A DNA stretch of 10,057 bases from Alphaproteobacteria bacterium (GCA_018830415.1 JAHJSJ010000029.1:1-10057), one strand, 5' to 3'; shown: positions 1-7,120, numbered from the stretch's first letter. The notes: generated by a model from the letters alone, not told the origin. Numbers and translations are program-made.

Positions 1-809
1 AAGGCGGCGGCGTTGTGCTTCGCATCATCGCCGCGAATCGTCTCTATGGGCGCGTGGGGGAGGCCTGCCGCGCTGGCATCAACCCGCTCCATCGTGAAAG
101 CGTTGCCGGCCACCACCGCGACTTCGTTACCGCCTGCAAGGCTGAGTTCGTCAAGCCCTTCATCGCCCGACACGATCAGCGATTGCCCGGTGCCAAGCCG
201 TGCCAATGCGCCGGCATAGATCGGGACATAGGCGGGCCGAGCAATCCCGATCAGCTGGCTTTTGACCTTGGCCGGGTTCGACAGCGGGCCCATCAGGTTG
301 AAGATCGTGCGTTTGCCGATTTTCTGCCGGATCGGTTGAATGCGCGCCATCGCCGGGTGGTGGTTTTTCGCGAACAGAAAACAGATGCCGATGGCCGCGA
401 GGGTCTTTTCCGCCGAGCGTCCCGCAGCGTCCATATCAAGGCCGAGCGCTTCGAGCGTGTCGGCCGCGCCTGCTTTCGATGAAGCCGCGCGGTTGCCGTG
501 TTTCGCGACCGGCACCCCGCAGGCGGCCACCACCAGGCTGACTGCGGTTGAAACGTTGAGCGTGTGGTGTCCATCGCCCCCGGTGCCGCACACGTCGATG
601 GCGTTATCTGGGGCGGCAATGGGGATCAGCCTTGCCCGCAGCGCCCGCGCGGCTCCGGCGATTTCGTCAGCGGTTTCGCCGCGCGCCGAAAGCGCGACAA
701 GGAACGCCTCGATTTCGTCCTCGGACGGAGCGCCATCGAGCAGCACGCCGAATGCGGCCTCCGCCTCGGCCTCGCTCAAGGGGGTGAAAACGTCGGGCAG
801 GGCGGTCAT
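1..809 (-). CDS. trpD: Anthranilate phosphoribosyltransferase TrpD, 3' end missing
   Basis: TrpD transfers the phosphoribosyl group of PRPP to anthranilate, the second step of the tryptophan branch, in the cytoplasm. The first 269 residues are visible; the family usually runs to about 330-345, so some 60-75 residues lie beyond position 1. Diagnostic motifs are the PRPP/diphosphate loop CGTGGDG (residues 74-80) followed by TLNVSTA, the KHGNR segment (103-107) followed by SSK, FLFAKNHHPAM (144-154), RTIFNLMGPLSNP (167-179), and the metal-binding Asp-Glu pair (220-221). The ATG at 809-807 overlaps the trpG stop as ATGA. An AAAGG Shine-Dalgarno sequence sits 8 nt upstream, inside trpG. It is the last visible gene of the trp string. 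In related genomes trpC commonly follows, which cannot be seen here. No internal stop or frameshift is seen. Confidence 0.97.
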   Translation of the reverse strand, partial: MTALPDVFTPLSEAEAEAAFGVLLDGAPSEDEIEAFLVALSARGETADEIAGAARALRARLIPIAAPDNAIDVCGTGGDGHHTLNVSTAVSLVVAACGVPVAKHGNRAASSKAGAADTLEALGLDMDAAGRSAEKTLAAIGICFLFAKNHHPAMARIQPIRQKIGKRTIFNLMGPLSNPAKVKSQLIGIARPAYVPIYAGALARLGTGQSLIVSGDEGLDELSLAGGNEVAVVAGNAFTMERVDASAAGLPHAPIETIRGDDAKHNAAA

Positions 810-1432
810 GCGATCAGCCTTTCGGGCATTTGCGGGGTCAGCCCGCACAGCGCCACGAAATTGGCAAGCAGCGCGTGGCCGTGCTGCGTCGCGATGCTTT
901 CAGGGTGAAACTGCACCGAATGGATCGGCAGTTCGGCATGGCGAAACCCCATCACCGAGGGGTGATCCGCGCCCGGTGTTTCGGCATAGGCATTGGCGAT
1001 CAGCGCAGGCGGAACATCGACCACCTCAAGACTGTGATAGCGCGCGGCGATGAAGGGCGATGGCAGGCCTGCAAACACCCCCGACCCGTCATGCGACACC
1101 GGCGATGTCTTGCCATGCATCAACCCGCCGCGCTGCACCCGCCCGCCGAAATGCTGACCAATCGCCTGATGGCCCAGGCACACGCCCATCAGCGGCTTGC
1201 CCGCATCGGCGCAGGCGGCCACCAGATCGAGGCTGATCCCCGCCTCGTTGGGCGTGCACGGGCCGGGGGAAATCAGAAACCCCGCCGCATTGCTGCGCAG
1301 CGCATCGGCAGCGGTCAGCGCATCATTGCGCTCGACCCGCACTTCCGCCCCCAATTCCATTAGATAATGGACGAGGTTGAAGGTAAAGCTGTCGTAATTG
1401 TCGATGACAAGGATCGTGCCAGAGGGGGTCAT
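806..1432 (-). CDS. trpG: Anthranilate synthase component II (glutamine amidotransferase) TrpG
   Basis: TrpG hydrolyses glutamine and passes ammonia to TrpE for anthranilate synthesis. At 208 aa it is a stand-alone class I amidotransferase domain. The N-terminus ILVIDNYDSFTFNLV is typical. The oxyanion-loop motif SPGPCTP is at residues 55-61, the nucleophile is Cys85 in GVCLGHQ, and the rest of the triad is His176/Glu178 in QFHPES. HGKTSPV (106-112) matches the family. The ATG at 1432-1430 was chosen because it overlaps the upstream gene's stop as ATGA and has a good GAAGGA Shine-Dalgarno sequence (1446-1441) 8 nt upstream; a longer open frame to 1513 lies inside the neighbour. It is separated from trpE by two unrelated genes. 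From sequence alone it could also serve PabB in folate synthesis (amphibolic TrpG/PabA). Confidence 0.97.
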   Translation of the reverse strand: MTPSGTILVIDNYDSFTFNLVHYLMELGAEVRVERNDALTAADALRSNAAGFLISPGPCTPNEAGISLDLVAACADAGKPLMGVCLGHQAIGQHFGGRVQRGGLMHGKTSPVSHDGSGVFAGLPSPFIAARYHSLEVVDVPPALIANAYAETPGADHPSVMGFRHAELPIHSVQFHPESIATQHGHALLANFVALCGLTPQMPERLIA

Positions 1433-2283
1433 TGCGCCGTTCCTTCTCGCTTGCTCACCACGATGATCGGGCCGATTCGCGCCTTGTCCTGCCGTCCGGT
1501 GGCGGGATCCCATAGCGCGGATACCTGCCCATCGAGATAGAGCGCATTGGCCGCTTTCAGCTCATCGCGGAAATAGCGCGCCAATTGCCCGAAGCTGATG
1601 TCTCCGCGCGAAATCACGAAATGGGCCGCACCCTTGGCGTCCACCCCCACTCCGTTGCGGATCGCGCGGGAGGGGCCGTTGTCCTGAATATCGGGGTGCA
1701 GCTTGCCATCGATCACCAGCATCGGGCCGGATTGCGTGCCGAACTGCGGGCGATCCCCCACGGTCGCGATGAATGCATCGCGCGCCATCACCCGCCATGT
1801 CCCCCCGGTGCCGAAGAACACGCCGTTGGGCTGCATATAGAAATTGCCCTCACCGTCACCGCGATCAATCTCTGACAGGCGCTCCCCATTCTCGACATAA
1901 TAACCCAGGGGTTTGAGATCATCGCCATACATCCCGCCGTTCATGGCGAAGGCGATTGATGCGGAATCGACCGTGGCGGCAAATGCGCTCAGCGAACCGA
2001 ACGGCTGCCCGCCGTTGACCGCATTTGCCATCGCAATGCGGTTCTTGGCCGGATCGGCGGTGCAATGGGTTAGCGCTACGTTCTCAAACGTAACGTCGCG
2101 GCAGGCGGAGGGCGCAGCGGCCTGCGATGGAGTGGGCGAGGGCGAAGGGGGTGACAACACCTCGCCCGATGAGCCGTCCAACTTCATCCGCACCACCGGC
2201 TCGCCCGCAGGGGCTTCCGAACAGGCCGTAAGAGCGAATGTGGCGGCAACCGTCGCAAGCAGGGCAACTGACGTTCTGATCAT
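1429..2283 (-). CDS. Lipoprotein phosphodiester glycosidase family protein (NAGPA/DUF2233)
   Basis: This 284-aa protein has the pattern of the NAGPA/DUF2233 phosphodiester glycosidase family, named after the mammalian 'uncovering enzyme' that removes GlcNAc from GlcNAc-phosphodiesters. Bacterial substrates are mostly unknown. The N-terminus is a lipoprotein signal with lipobox LTAC, predicting lipidated Cys21. A Pro/Ser/Ala-rich linker (about 44-60) follows, then the catalytic domain (about 61-278). Family landmarks are AFAMNGGMY (111-119), a PNGVFF segment (152-157), TQSGPMLVIDGKLHP (183-197), the RNGVGV stretch (209-214), ARYFRD (235-240) and the C-terminal NALYLDG turn (246-252). Ser at +2 after the Cys would suggest outer-membrane sorting under the E. 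coli rule (inference). The ATG at 2283 overlaps the hydrolase stop as ATGA, with only a weak A-rich ribosome site, so translational coupling is likely. Its stop overlaps the trpG start. The family call is strong; the substrate is unknown. Confidence 0.88.
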   Translation of the reverse strand: MIRTSVALLATVAATFALTACSEAPAGEPVVRMKLDGSSGEVLSPPSPSPTPSQAAAPSACRDVTFENVALTHCTADPAKNRIAMANAVNGGQPFGSLSAFAATVDSASIAFAMNGGMYGDDLKPLGYYVENGERLSEIDRGDGEGNFYMQPNGVFFGTGGTWRVMARDAFIATVGDRPQFGTQSGPMLVIDGKLHPDIQDNGPSRAIRNGVGVDAKGAAHFVISRGDISFGQLARYFRDELKAANALYLDGQVSALWDPATGRQDKARIGPIIVVSKREGTAQ

Positions 2284-3380
2284 TGGTTTTCTTTGAGAAA
2301 ACGCAAAAGCTCGTCCATCCACAGGTTCGGACGGCTGTGCGTTCCGTGGCCATAGGTCTGCGCGCTCGGCGGGATCAGCACGAACCGCGCGCGCGGCATG
2401 GTGGAGGCGAGCGCCGCCGGGTTGCCGAGGCCGGGCGGGTTGATGAAATCATCGGCCGAGTTGATCCACAGCACCGGCGCGGTAATTTCATGCAAGCGCG
2501 CCGCAGGATTGTAATCGCGCGAGGCATCGAACTGATAGATCGTGTCGTTGGGATCGACCGGATTTGCGGCGGCACGGCGCTGCCGCACGGTGTAAAACTG
2601 CTCCGCCCCTGCGCGAGTCGGAAGTTCTGCGTCCATGCGATAGGGATTGCTCCCTGCAAGTAGCAGGACATTGGCCGCGATCGCCTGTCCAACCTTGAGA
2701 TCGGCCGGATCGGCATAATTGCCGTCATCATAGGCCGGATCGTTCCTGAACCCGTCGATCACCATCTGCCGCATCACGCGGTTGCGCCCGGCAATCTCGA
2801 CCGCGTTACAGGCGAGCGGGACGTATTTGCCGACGAAATCGGGATACATCGGCCCCCACACGAATGAATGCATACATCCCATCGAAGTGCCGATGACCAT
2901 GTCGAGGCGGGTGATCCCGAACCCTTCGGTCAGCATCCGATGCTGCGCGCGGACCATGTCATCATAATCATAGCGAGGAAATGCGGCGCGCAGCCCGTCG
3001 CTCGGCTTGCTGCTTTTGCCGTGGCCCAGATTGCTGGGCGAAATAATGTAGGTGCGCGTGATGTCGAGCGGTTGACCCGGCCCGAACATGGCGTCGCCAA
3101 AATGGGGTTGCAGCAGCGATGCCGCGTTTCCGCCGGTGCCGTGCAGCAGCATTACCGCATTTTCGATCTCTCCTGCGGCATTGCGGCGCGGCTCTCCCAA
3201 GGTGAGCGCGTGCATGGAGATCGCAGGCAGCGTCTCGCCAGTTGCGAAGGCGAAATCCTTGAGCACGATCTCGTGTTCCTGCGCCTTCGCCAGCCAGTCT
3301 TCGGCCTTGGCCGCAGTCAGCGGCAGACCCAGCGCCAGCGCAAGCAGCAGTGCCGCCGCGTAACGTATGTTCTGCATCAT
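2280..3380 (-). CDS. Exported MetX-like alpha/beta hydrolase
   Basis: This is a 366-aa alpha/beta-hydrolase-fold protein of the homoserine-acetyltransferase-like (MetX-like) branch, and is not expected to be a biosynthetic MetX. Residues 1-26 form a Sec signal peptide (basic start, Leu/Ala-rich core, AKA before Glu27), so it should act in the periplasm. Catalytic features are the LLHGTGG oxyanion strand (78-84), nucleophile Ser166 in GTSMG, a likely acid at Asp310/311 in NSADDFINPP, and a His at 345 or 348 in YGHGTH. The segment GHGKSSKPSDG (119-129) followed by FPRYDYDDMV resembles uncharacterised secreted members I know of. Two adjacent ATGs (3380, 3377) follow a strong GGGAGAG Shine-Dalgarno sequence. 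An in-frame ATG at 3401 overlaps the trpE stop as ATGA and would add seven residues before the signal peptide. Substrate unknown; ester hydrolysis is the default guess. Confidence 0.85.
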   Translation of the reverse strand: MMQNIRYAAALLLALALGLPLTAAKAEDWLAKAQEHEIVLKDFAFATGETLPAISMHALTLGEPRRNAAGEIENAVMLLHGTGGNAASLLQPHFGDAMFGPGQPLDITRTYIISPSNLGHGKSSKPSDGLRAAFPRYDYDDMVRAQHRMLTEGFGITRLDMVIGTSMGCMHSFVWGPMYPDFVGKYVPLACNAVEIAGRNRVMRQMVIDGFRNDPAYDDGNYADPADLKVGQAIAANVLLLAGSNPYRMDAELPTRAGAEQFYTVRQRRAAANPVDPNDTIYQFDASRDYNPAARLHEITAPVLWINSADDFINPPGLGNPAALASTMPRARFVLIPPSAQTYGHGTHSRPNLWMDELLRFLKENQ

Positions 3381-3397
3381 CCCGCTCTCCCTGTTGG

Positions 3398-4924
3398 TCA
3401 TTGCCCATACCCCGGCTCGCCCGCCACGCGCACCGCTTCGCGTGCGGCGGCGATCAGTGCGCCTGCCTTGGCGCGGCATTCGGCGAGTTCGTAATCGGGA
3501 TCGCTATCGGCGACGATCCCCGCACCCGCCTGCACGTGCATCACCCCGTCCTTCACCACCGCAGTGCGCAACACGATGCACGAATCAAGGCTGCCATCGG
3601 GCGCGAAATATCCGACGCCCCCGGCATAAGCCCCGCGCGTTTCGGGTTCGAGCTCGGCAATAATCTCGCAAGCGCGGATTTTGGGCGCGCCCGACACGGT
3701 GCCCGCCGGAAAGCCCGCAAACAACGCGTCGAGCGCGTCTTTATCGGACGCAAGCCGCCCCACCACATTGCTGACGATGTGCATCACGTGGCTGTAGCGT
3801 TCGACGGTGAAGCTGTCGGTCACTGTCACGCTGCCCGCCGCCGCGACCCGGCCCACATCATTGCGCCCCAGATCGAGCAGCATCAGGTGTTCGGCGCGCT
3901 CCTTGGGGTCGGCCAGCAGGCTGGCCTCGTTGGCGATATCCTCATCGCGCGATTGTCCACGCGGGCGCGTGCCGGCAATCGGGCGGATGGTGAGTTCATT
4001 GTCCCGCACCCGCACGAGGATTTCCGGGCTGGAACCCACCAGCGCAAAGCCCGGCAGGTCGAGGAAATACAGAAACGGCGATGGGTTTACCCGCCGCAGC
4101 GCGCGATACAGCGCCAGCGGCGGCAGCGGGAAGGGGCAGGTGAACCGCTGCGCCAGCACCACCTGAAAAATGTCGCCCGCCAGAATGTAATCCTTCGCCC
4201 GCAGCGCCATCGCCTTGTAATCCTCGGCTGCGATTACCGGGGCCAGATCGGGCAGGGCATCGGGCAGCGCGGCGGTGCCAGCAGCAGGGGCAGGCTGGGC
4301 GAGTTCGCTCAAGGTCGCGTCAATCCGCTCGCCCGCGCGCGCCACCGCAGCGGCAGGATCGCTCGCCTGCCAGATCGGGGCAATCGCGAACAGCGCGTTG
4401 GTGAGGCCATCGAACACCAGAATGACCGTGGGCCGCACAAACAGCATATCGGGCAGTTCCAGCGGGCTGTCGGCGGCGCGCGGCAGGGTTTCGACCAATC
4501 CGATGGTTTCATAGCCGAGATAGCCGACCAGACAGGCGAGCGCAGGCGGCAACCCTTCGGGCATTGGATCAATCCGGCAGGCATCCGCCAGCGCGCGCAG
4601 TTCGGCCAACGCATCGCCATTACACGGGCTGAAGGCATCGCGGTCTGTGCGCCAATCGCGGTTGATTTCAGCCGCCGCGCCCTTGGCCCGGAACACCAGA
4701 TCGGGATCAAGCCCGAGCAGGCTGTAACGTCCGCGCACTTCGCCGCCTTCGACCGATTCAAGCAGGAAATCGCCGCGCCCCGGCACGATCAGCCGCCGCG
4801 CTGCGCCCACCGGCGTGTCGCTATCGGCAATGATCCGCCGCCACACCAGCGCCGCACGCCCATCTGCCAGCGCGGCGATGGCGGTTTCAGCGTTTTCGGG
4901 CAGGCCAGCGGCAGATGGGGTCAC
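3398..4924 (-). CDS. trpE: Anthranilate synthase component I TrpE
   Basis: TrpE converts chorismate to anthranilate with ammonia supplied by TrpG; this is the committed step of tryptophan synthesis. At 508 aa the length is normal. The N-terminal domain carries LLES (54-57), matching the tryptophan feedback-binding motif. The chorismate-binding domain (about 232-495) shows NPSPFLYF (280-287), GSSPEIL, AGTRPRG (317-323), LGRNDVGRV (352-360), HIVSNV (382-387), PAGTVSGAPK (406-415) and GAGIVADSDP (467-476). I chose the GTG at 4924-4922 because it gives the expected sphingomonad-like N-terminus (an Ala-rich helix, then ALVWRR) and starts 19 bp after the ppiD stop. The frame stays open upstream to 5272, but only as a shadow of ppiD. 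The Shine-Dalgarno sequence is weak (AGGCG, 10 nt away). No trp leader peptide or attenuator fits in the 19-bp gap. Confidence 0.96.
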   Translation of the reverse strand: MTPSAAGLPENAETAIAALADGRAALVWRRIIADSDTPVGAARRLIVPGRGDFLLESVEGGEVRGRYSLLGLDPDLVFRAKGAAAEINRDWRTDRDAFSPCNGDALAELRALADACRIDPMPEGLPPALACLVGYLGYETIGLVETLPRAADSPLELPDMLFVRPTVILVFDGLTNALFAIAPIWQASDPAAAVARAGERIDATLSELAQPAPAAGTAALPDALPDLAPVIAAEDYKAMALRAKDYILAGDIFQVVLAQRFTCPFPLPPLALYRALRRVNPSPFLYFLDLPGFALVGSSPEILVRVRDNELTIRPIAGTRPRGQSRDEDIANEASLLADPKERAEHLMLLDLGRNDVGRVAAAGSVTVTDSFTVERYSHVMHIVSNVVGRLASDKDALDALFAGFPAGTVSGAPKIRACEIIAELEPETRGAYAGGVGYFAPDGSLDSCIVLRTAVVKDGVMHVQAGAGIVADSDPDYELAECRAKAGALIAAAREAVRVAGEPGYGQ

Positions 4925-4943
4925 GAAACGATCACGCCTGCGC

Positions 4944-6878
4944 TTACTGTTCGCCAGAGAGCTGCTTGCGCAACGCTTCGATCGCGGGGTCGTTGCGGGT
5001 GACGCCCAGTTCGGCGCGCATCGCCGCGGTTGCCTGACGCCGGTATTCGTCGACCAGCGCCGGTGCCAGCTGCTGGCGGGTCTGACCCACCAGTCCGGGC
5101 TCGCTTTCAACCGGATCGGTGCTGATCGCGTCAAGGCTGACGACATACCAACCAAGGTCACGCGGCGCTTCAAGCACCTTGACCGAGCCTTCGGCCATGC
5201 TGAACAGCAATACCAGCGGCGCGGGCAGGTTGCCGCGGGTCTGGGCAAGCAATTGGCGGCGCTCCAGATCAATCACTTCGCGTTCAAAGCCCGATTTGTT
5301 TTCGGCAGCAAGCGCAGCGGCAAGCGCAGTGTCGCCGCGCACCTTGGCGGTGATGCGATCTGCCGCAGCCTTGGCCAGTTTGGCTCCCTGCGCGCGCTTC
5401 CATGCAGCAATCGCTGCTTCGCGAACCTGCGCGAGCGGCGGCGCGGCGGCTTCTTCGATGCGCGCGACTTCAAACATCACGAATTGCTGACCGGGGACGA
5501 TTTCGGCCAGCTGCGGTTCGCTTTCTTCCATCTGGAACGCGGTACTGAGCACCGGCAACAGTTGTGGCACGATCTGCACGTCCGGCTGACCAAAAGCCTG
5601 TCCATTGGCGAGCAATGCGGGCGAGGTTTCGACCTTGAGACCGTATGCCGCAGCAACTTCGGCGAGGGCGGTGCCGCCATCGATCTCGGCTTCGATCTCG
5701 GCGGTCAGATCAGCCACGGCGGCGCTGCGCTTTTCGGCGGTGAGCTGCTCGGTGATCTCTGGCGTGGCCTGTTCCAGACTGCGCGCCGCGCTGCGCTCAA
5801 TCTGGTCGACGCGGGCGACATACCAACCCAGCGTGCCCTGCACCGGTTCCACGATCCCGCCCTGCGCGGCTTTGAACGCAGCATCGGCAAAGGCGAAACT
5901 GGTGGCGCTCGCCATCGCCTCACGGTCGCGTATTTCGGCGGTTGAGGCGGTGAACCCGGCTTCGCGCGCTGCGGCTTCCAGCCCCACCCCGCCGCGAATC
6001 CGCGCCGCCAGCGCCTTCGCCGCGTCCTCGGTCGGCACCACGAAACTGGTCACAGCGCGCCGTTCGCTGGCCTGGTATTTGGCCGCGTCGCGTTTGTAAC
6101 GCGCGGCGATTTCCGCTGCCGACGGCGTGGCCGAAACTTCAAGCGTGTCGGCACCGAACACCGCAAAGCGCAGTGTGCGCCGTTCAGGGCGGATGAACTG
6201 GGTGCGGTTGTCCTGATACCATGCGGACAGCTGCGCATCGCCGGGGTTGCCAGCGGGGGCAAAGGCGGCGCTGGGGATCAGCGCAATTTCACCCTTGCGC
6301 CGTTCGAGCACCAGCGCGGCATATTGGCGGGCAATCTTTTCCGGCAGCTGCGGCGCGGCCAGTGCAGGCTTGAGCATTTGCTGCTCGATCAGGGTAACGG
6401 ACAGATCACGGCGGAAGGTCGCGTCATTCATCCCGGCCTGACGCAGCGCGGCCTGATAGGCAGCAGGATCAAATTCTCCAGTCAGCCCGCGAAATGCCCC
6501 GATCTGGAGAATTTCGCTGTTCATCAGGTTTTCACCCGCGCGCAGCCCGTATTTCTCGCCATAGGTGCCCACGGTGGTGCGGTCGATAAGCTGGCGGAGC
6601 ACTTCATCAAACCCGCCCTCGGCAACGAATTCGGGCATCGTCAGCGTGGCGTTTTGCTGGCGGACCTGATTCAATGCTGTGTTCGCAGCGATGGCAACAT
6701 CGGACATCGGAATCGCCTCACCGCCGACCACCGCAACGCGGTCGCCGCCTGTAATGCCGCCAAAAGTCGATCCGGTGATATCCGCCGCAGCGAATGCCAG
6801 CGCCATCAGGCCAAGGAACCCAAGAAAAACCGGCAGGCCGATTTTCGACTGGAAGAAACGGCGGAAGAACGAAATCAT
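4944..6878 (-). CDS. ppiD: PpiD/SurA-type membrane-anchored periplasmic folding protein
   Basis: This 644-aa protein has the PpiD layout: a short cytoplasmic start (MISFFRRFF), one transmembrane anchor (about 14-32), a SurA-like helical N-domain (about 47-190), and then parvulin-like sequence in the periplasm. E. coli PpiD assists folding of newly exported proteins at the Sec translocon. The region at 270-360 ends in a parvulin-style GGIVEPVQGTLGWYVARVDQI block. The earlier part lacks the GGDLG-type core of active parvulins, so chaperone activity is more likely than isomerase activity (inference). A long Ala/Glu-rich C-terminal half (about 365-640) probably contains a second domain; LGWYVVSL near the end echoes the first. 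The ATG at 6878 is preferred over an upstream in-frame start because it opens the anchor sequence. Its start faces tpiA across a 242-bp gap and its stop lies 19 bp before trpE. Confidence 0.88.
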   Translation of the reverse strand: MISFFRRFFQSKIGLPVFLGFLGLMALAFAAADITGSTFGGITGGDRVAVVGGEAIPMSDVAIAANTALNQVRQQNATLTMPEFVAEGGFDEVLRQLIDRTTVGTYGEKYGLRAGENLMNSEILQIGAFRGLTGEFDPAAYQAALRQAGMNDATFRRDLSVTLIEQQMLKPALAAPQLPEKIARQYAALVLERRKGEIALIPSAAFAPAGNPGDAQLSAWYQDNRTQFIRPERRTLRFAVFGADTLEVSATPSAAEIAARYKRDAAKYQASERRAVTSFVVPTEDAAKALAARIRGGVGLEAAAREAGFTASTAEIRDREAMASATSFAFADAAFKAAQGGIVEPVQGTLGWYVARVDQIERSAARSLEQATPEITEQLTAEKRSAAVADLTAEIEAEIDGGTALAEVAAAYGLKVETSPALLANGQAFGQPDVQIVPQLLPVLSTAFQMEESEPQLAEIVPGQQFVMFEVARIEEAAAPPLAQVREAAIAAWKRAQGAKLAKAAADRITAKVRGDTALAAALAAENKSGFEREVIDLERRQLLAQTRGNLPAPLVLLFSMAEGSVKVLEAPRDLGWYVVSLDAISTDPVESEPGLVGQTRQQLAPALVDEYRRQATAAMRAELGVTRNDPAIEALRKQLSGEQ

Positions 6879-7120
6879 GGCGTGACAATCCCACCCGAGG
6901 CTGGCTGATGGCACGGCCTTACAGCCGCAGCGCTGCACCGCAAGGCTTACGGCACCGGCGCGCCTTATCGTCCCTGCGGCTGCGCGGCAACAGGTGTCAG
7001 CGCGTTTTGACTAGCACGGCTTCCTCGGCTAGCGGACGCGGCGTCGGGGCACTAAAGCGGCCATAGAATCGCAGACACCGGCTATTAACTCTCTCATTTT
7101 GCAAGGTGCAGGACAAACCG
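6879..7120. promoter_or_regulatory. Divergent control region between ppiD and tpiA
   Basis: This 242-bp gap separates divergently read ppiD (minus) and tpiA (plus) and should carry both promoters. Toward tpiA there is TTGACT (7007-7012), but at 17-bp spacing the -10 would be TAGCGG, a poor match. A TAGAAT hexamer (7064-7069) and TATTAA (7083-7088) are alternative -10 candidates without good -35 partners. Two dyads are present: CTAGC/GCTAG (7011-7015 and 7028-7032), and the palindrome GCAGCGCTGC (6927-6936) flanked by GCCTT/AAGGC (6916-6920 and 6942-6946). A GAATC site (7066-7070) fits the CcrM methylation sequence GANTC. No convincing ORF or RNA gene is seen. The regulatory role is inferred from position; individual elements are weak. 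Confidence 0.55.
7110..7113 (+). promoter_or_regulatory. tpiA ribosome-binding site
   Basis: AGGA lies 7 nt before the ATG at 7121, an optimal spacing. It favours this ATG over the in-frame GTG at 7106, which would add five residues (MQDKP) not typical of the family. Confidence 0.7.

Noticed and set aside
340..1053. Plus-strand open frame of 237 codons, antisense to trpD/trpG
   Set aside because: Composition is Ala/Arg/Ser-biased with no domain. The opposite strand encodes clear TrpD and TrpG.
3350..5002. Plus-strand open frame of 550 codons, antisense to trpE and the hydrolase start
   Set aside because: It is the complement of well-supported TrpE with all family motifs. The product is rich in Arg/Gly/His/Gln and shows no recognisable domain, as expected of a GC-rich antisense shadow.
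4925..5272. In-frame N-terminal extension of trpE to 5272
   Set aside because: It lies wholly inside the ppiD coding region, encodes Arg/Cys-rich sequence unlike TrpE, and would make the protein 624 aa against a usual length near 500.
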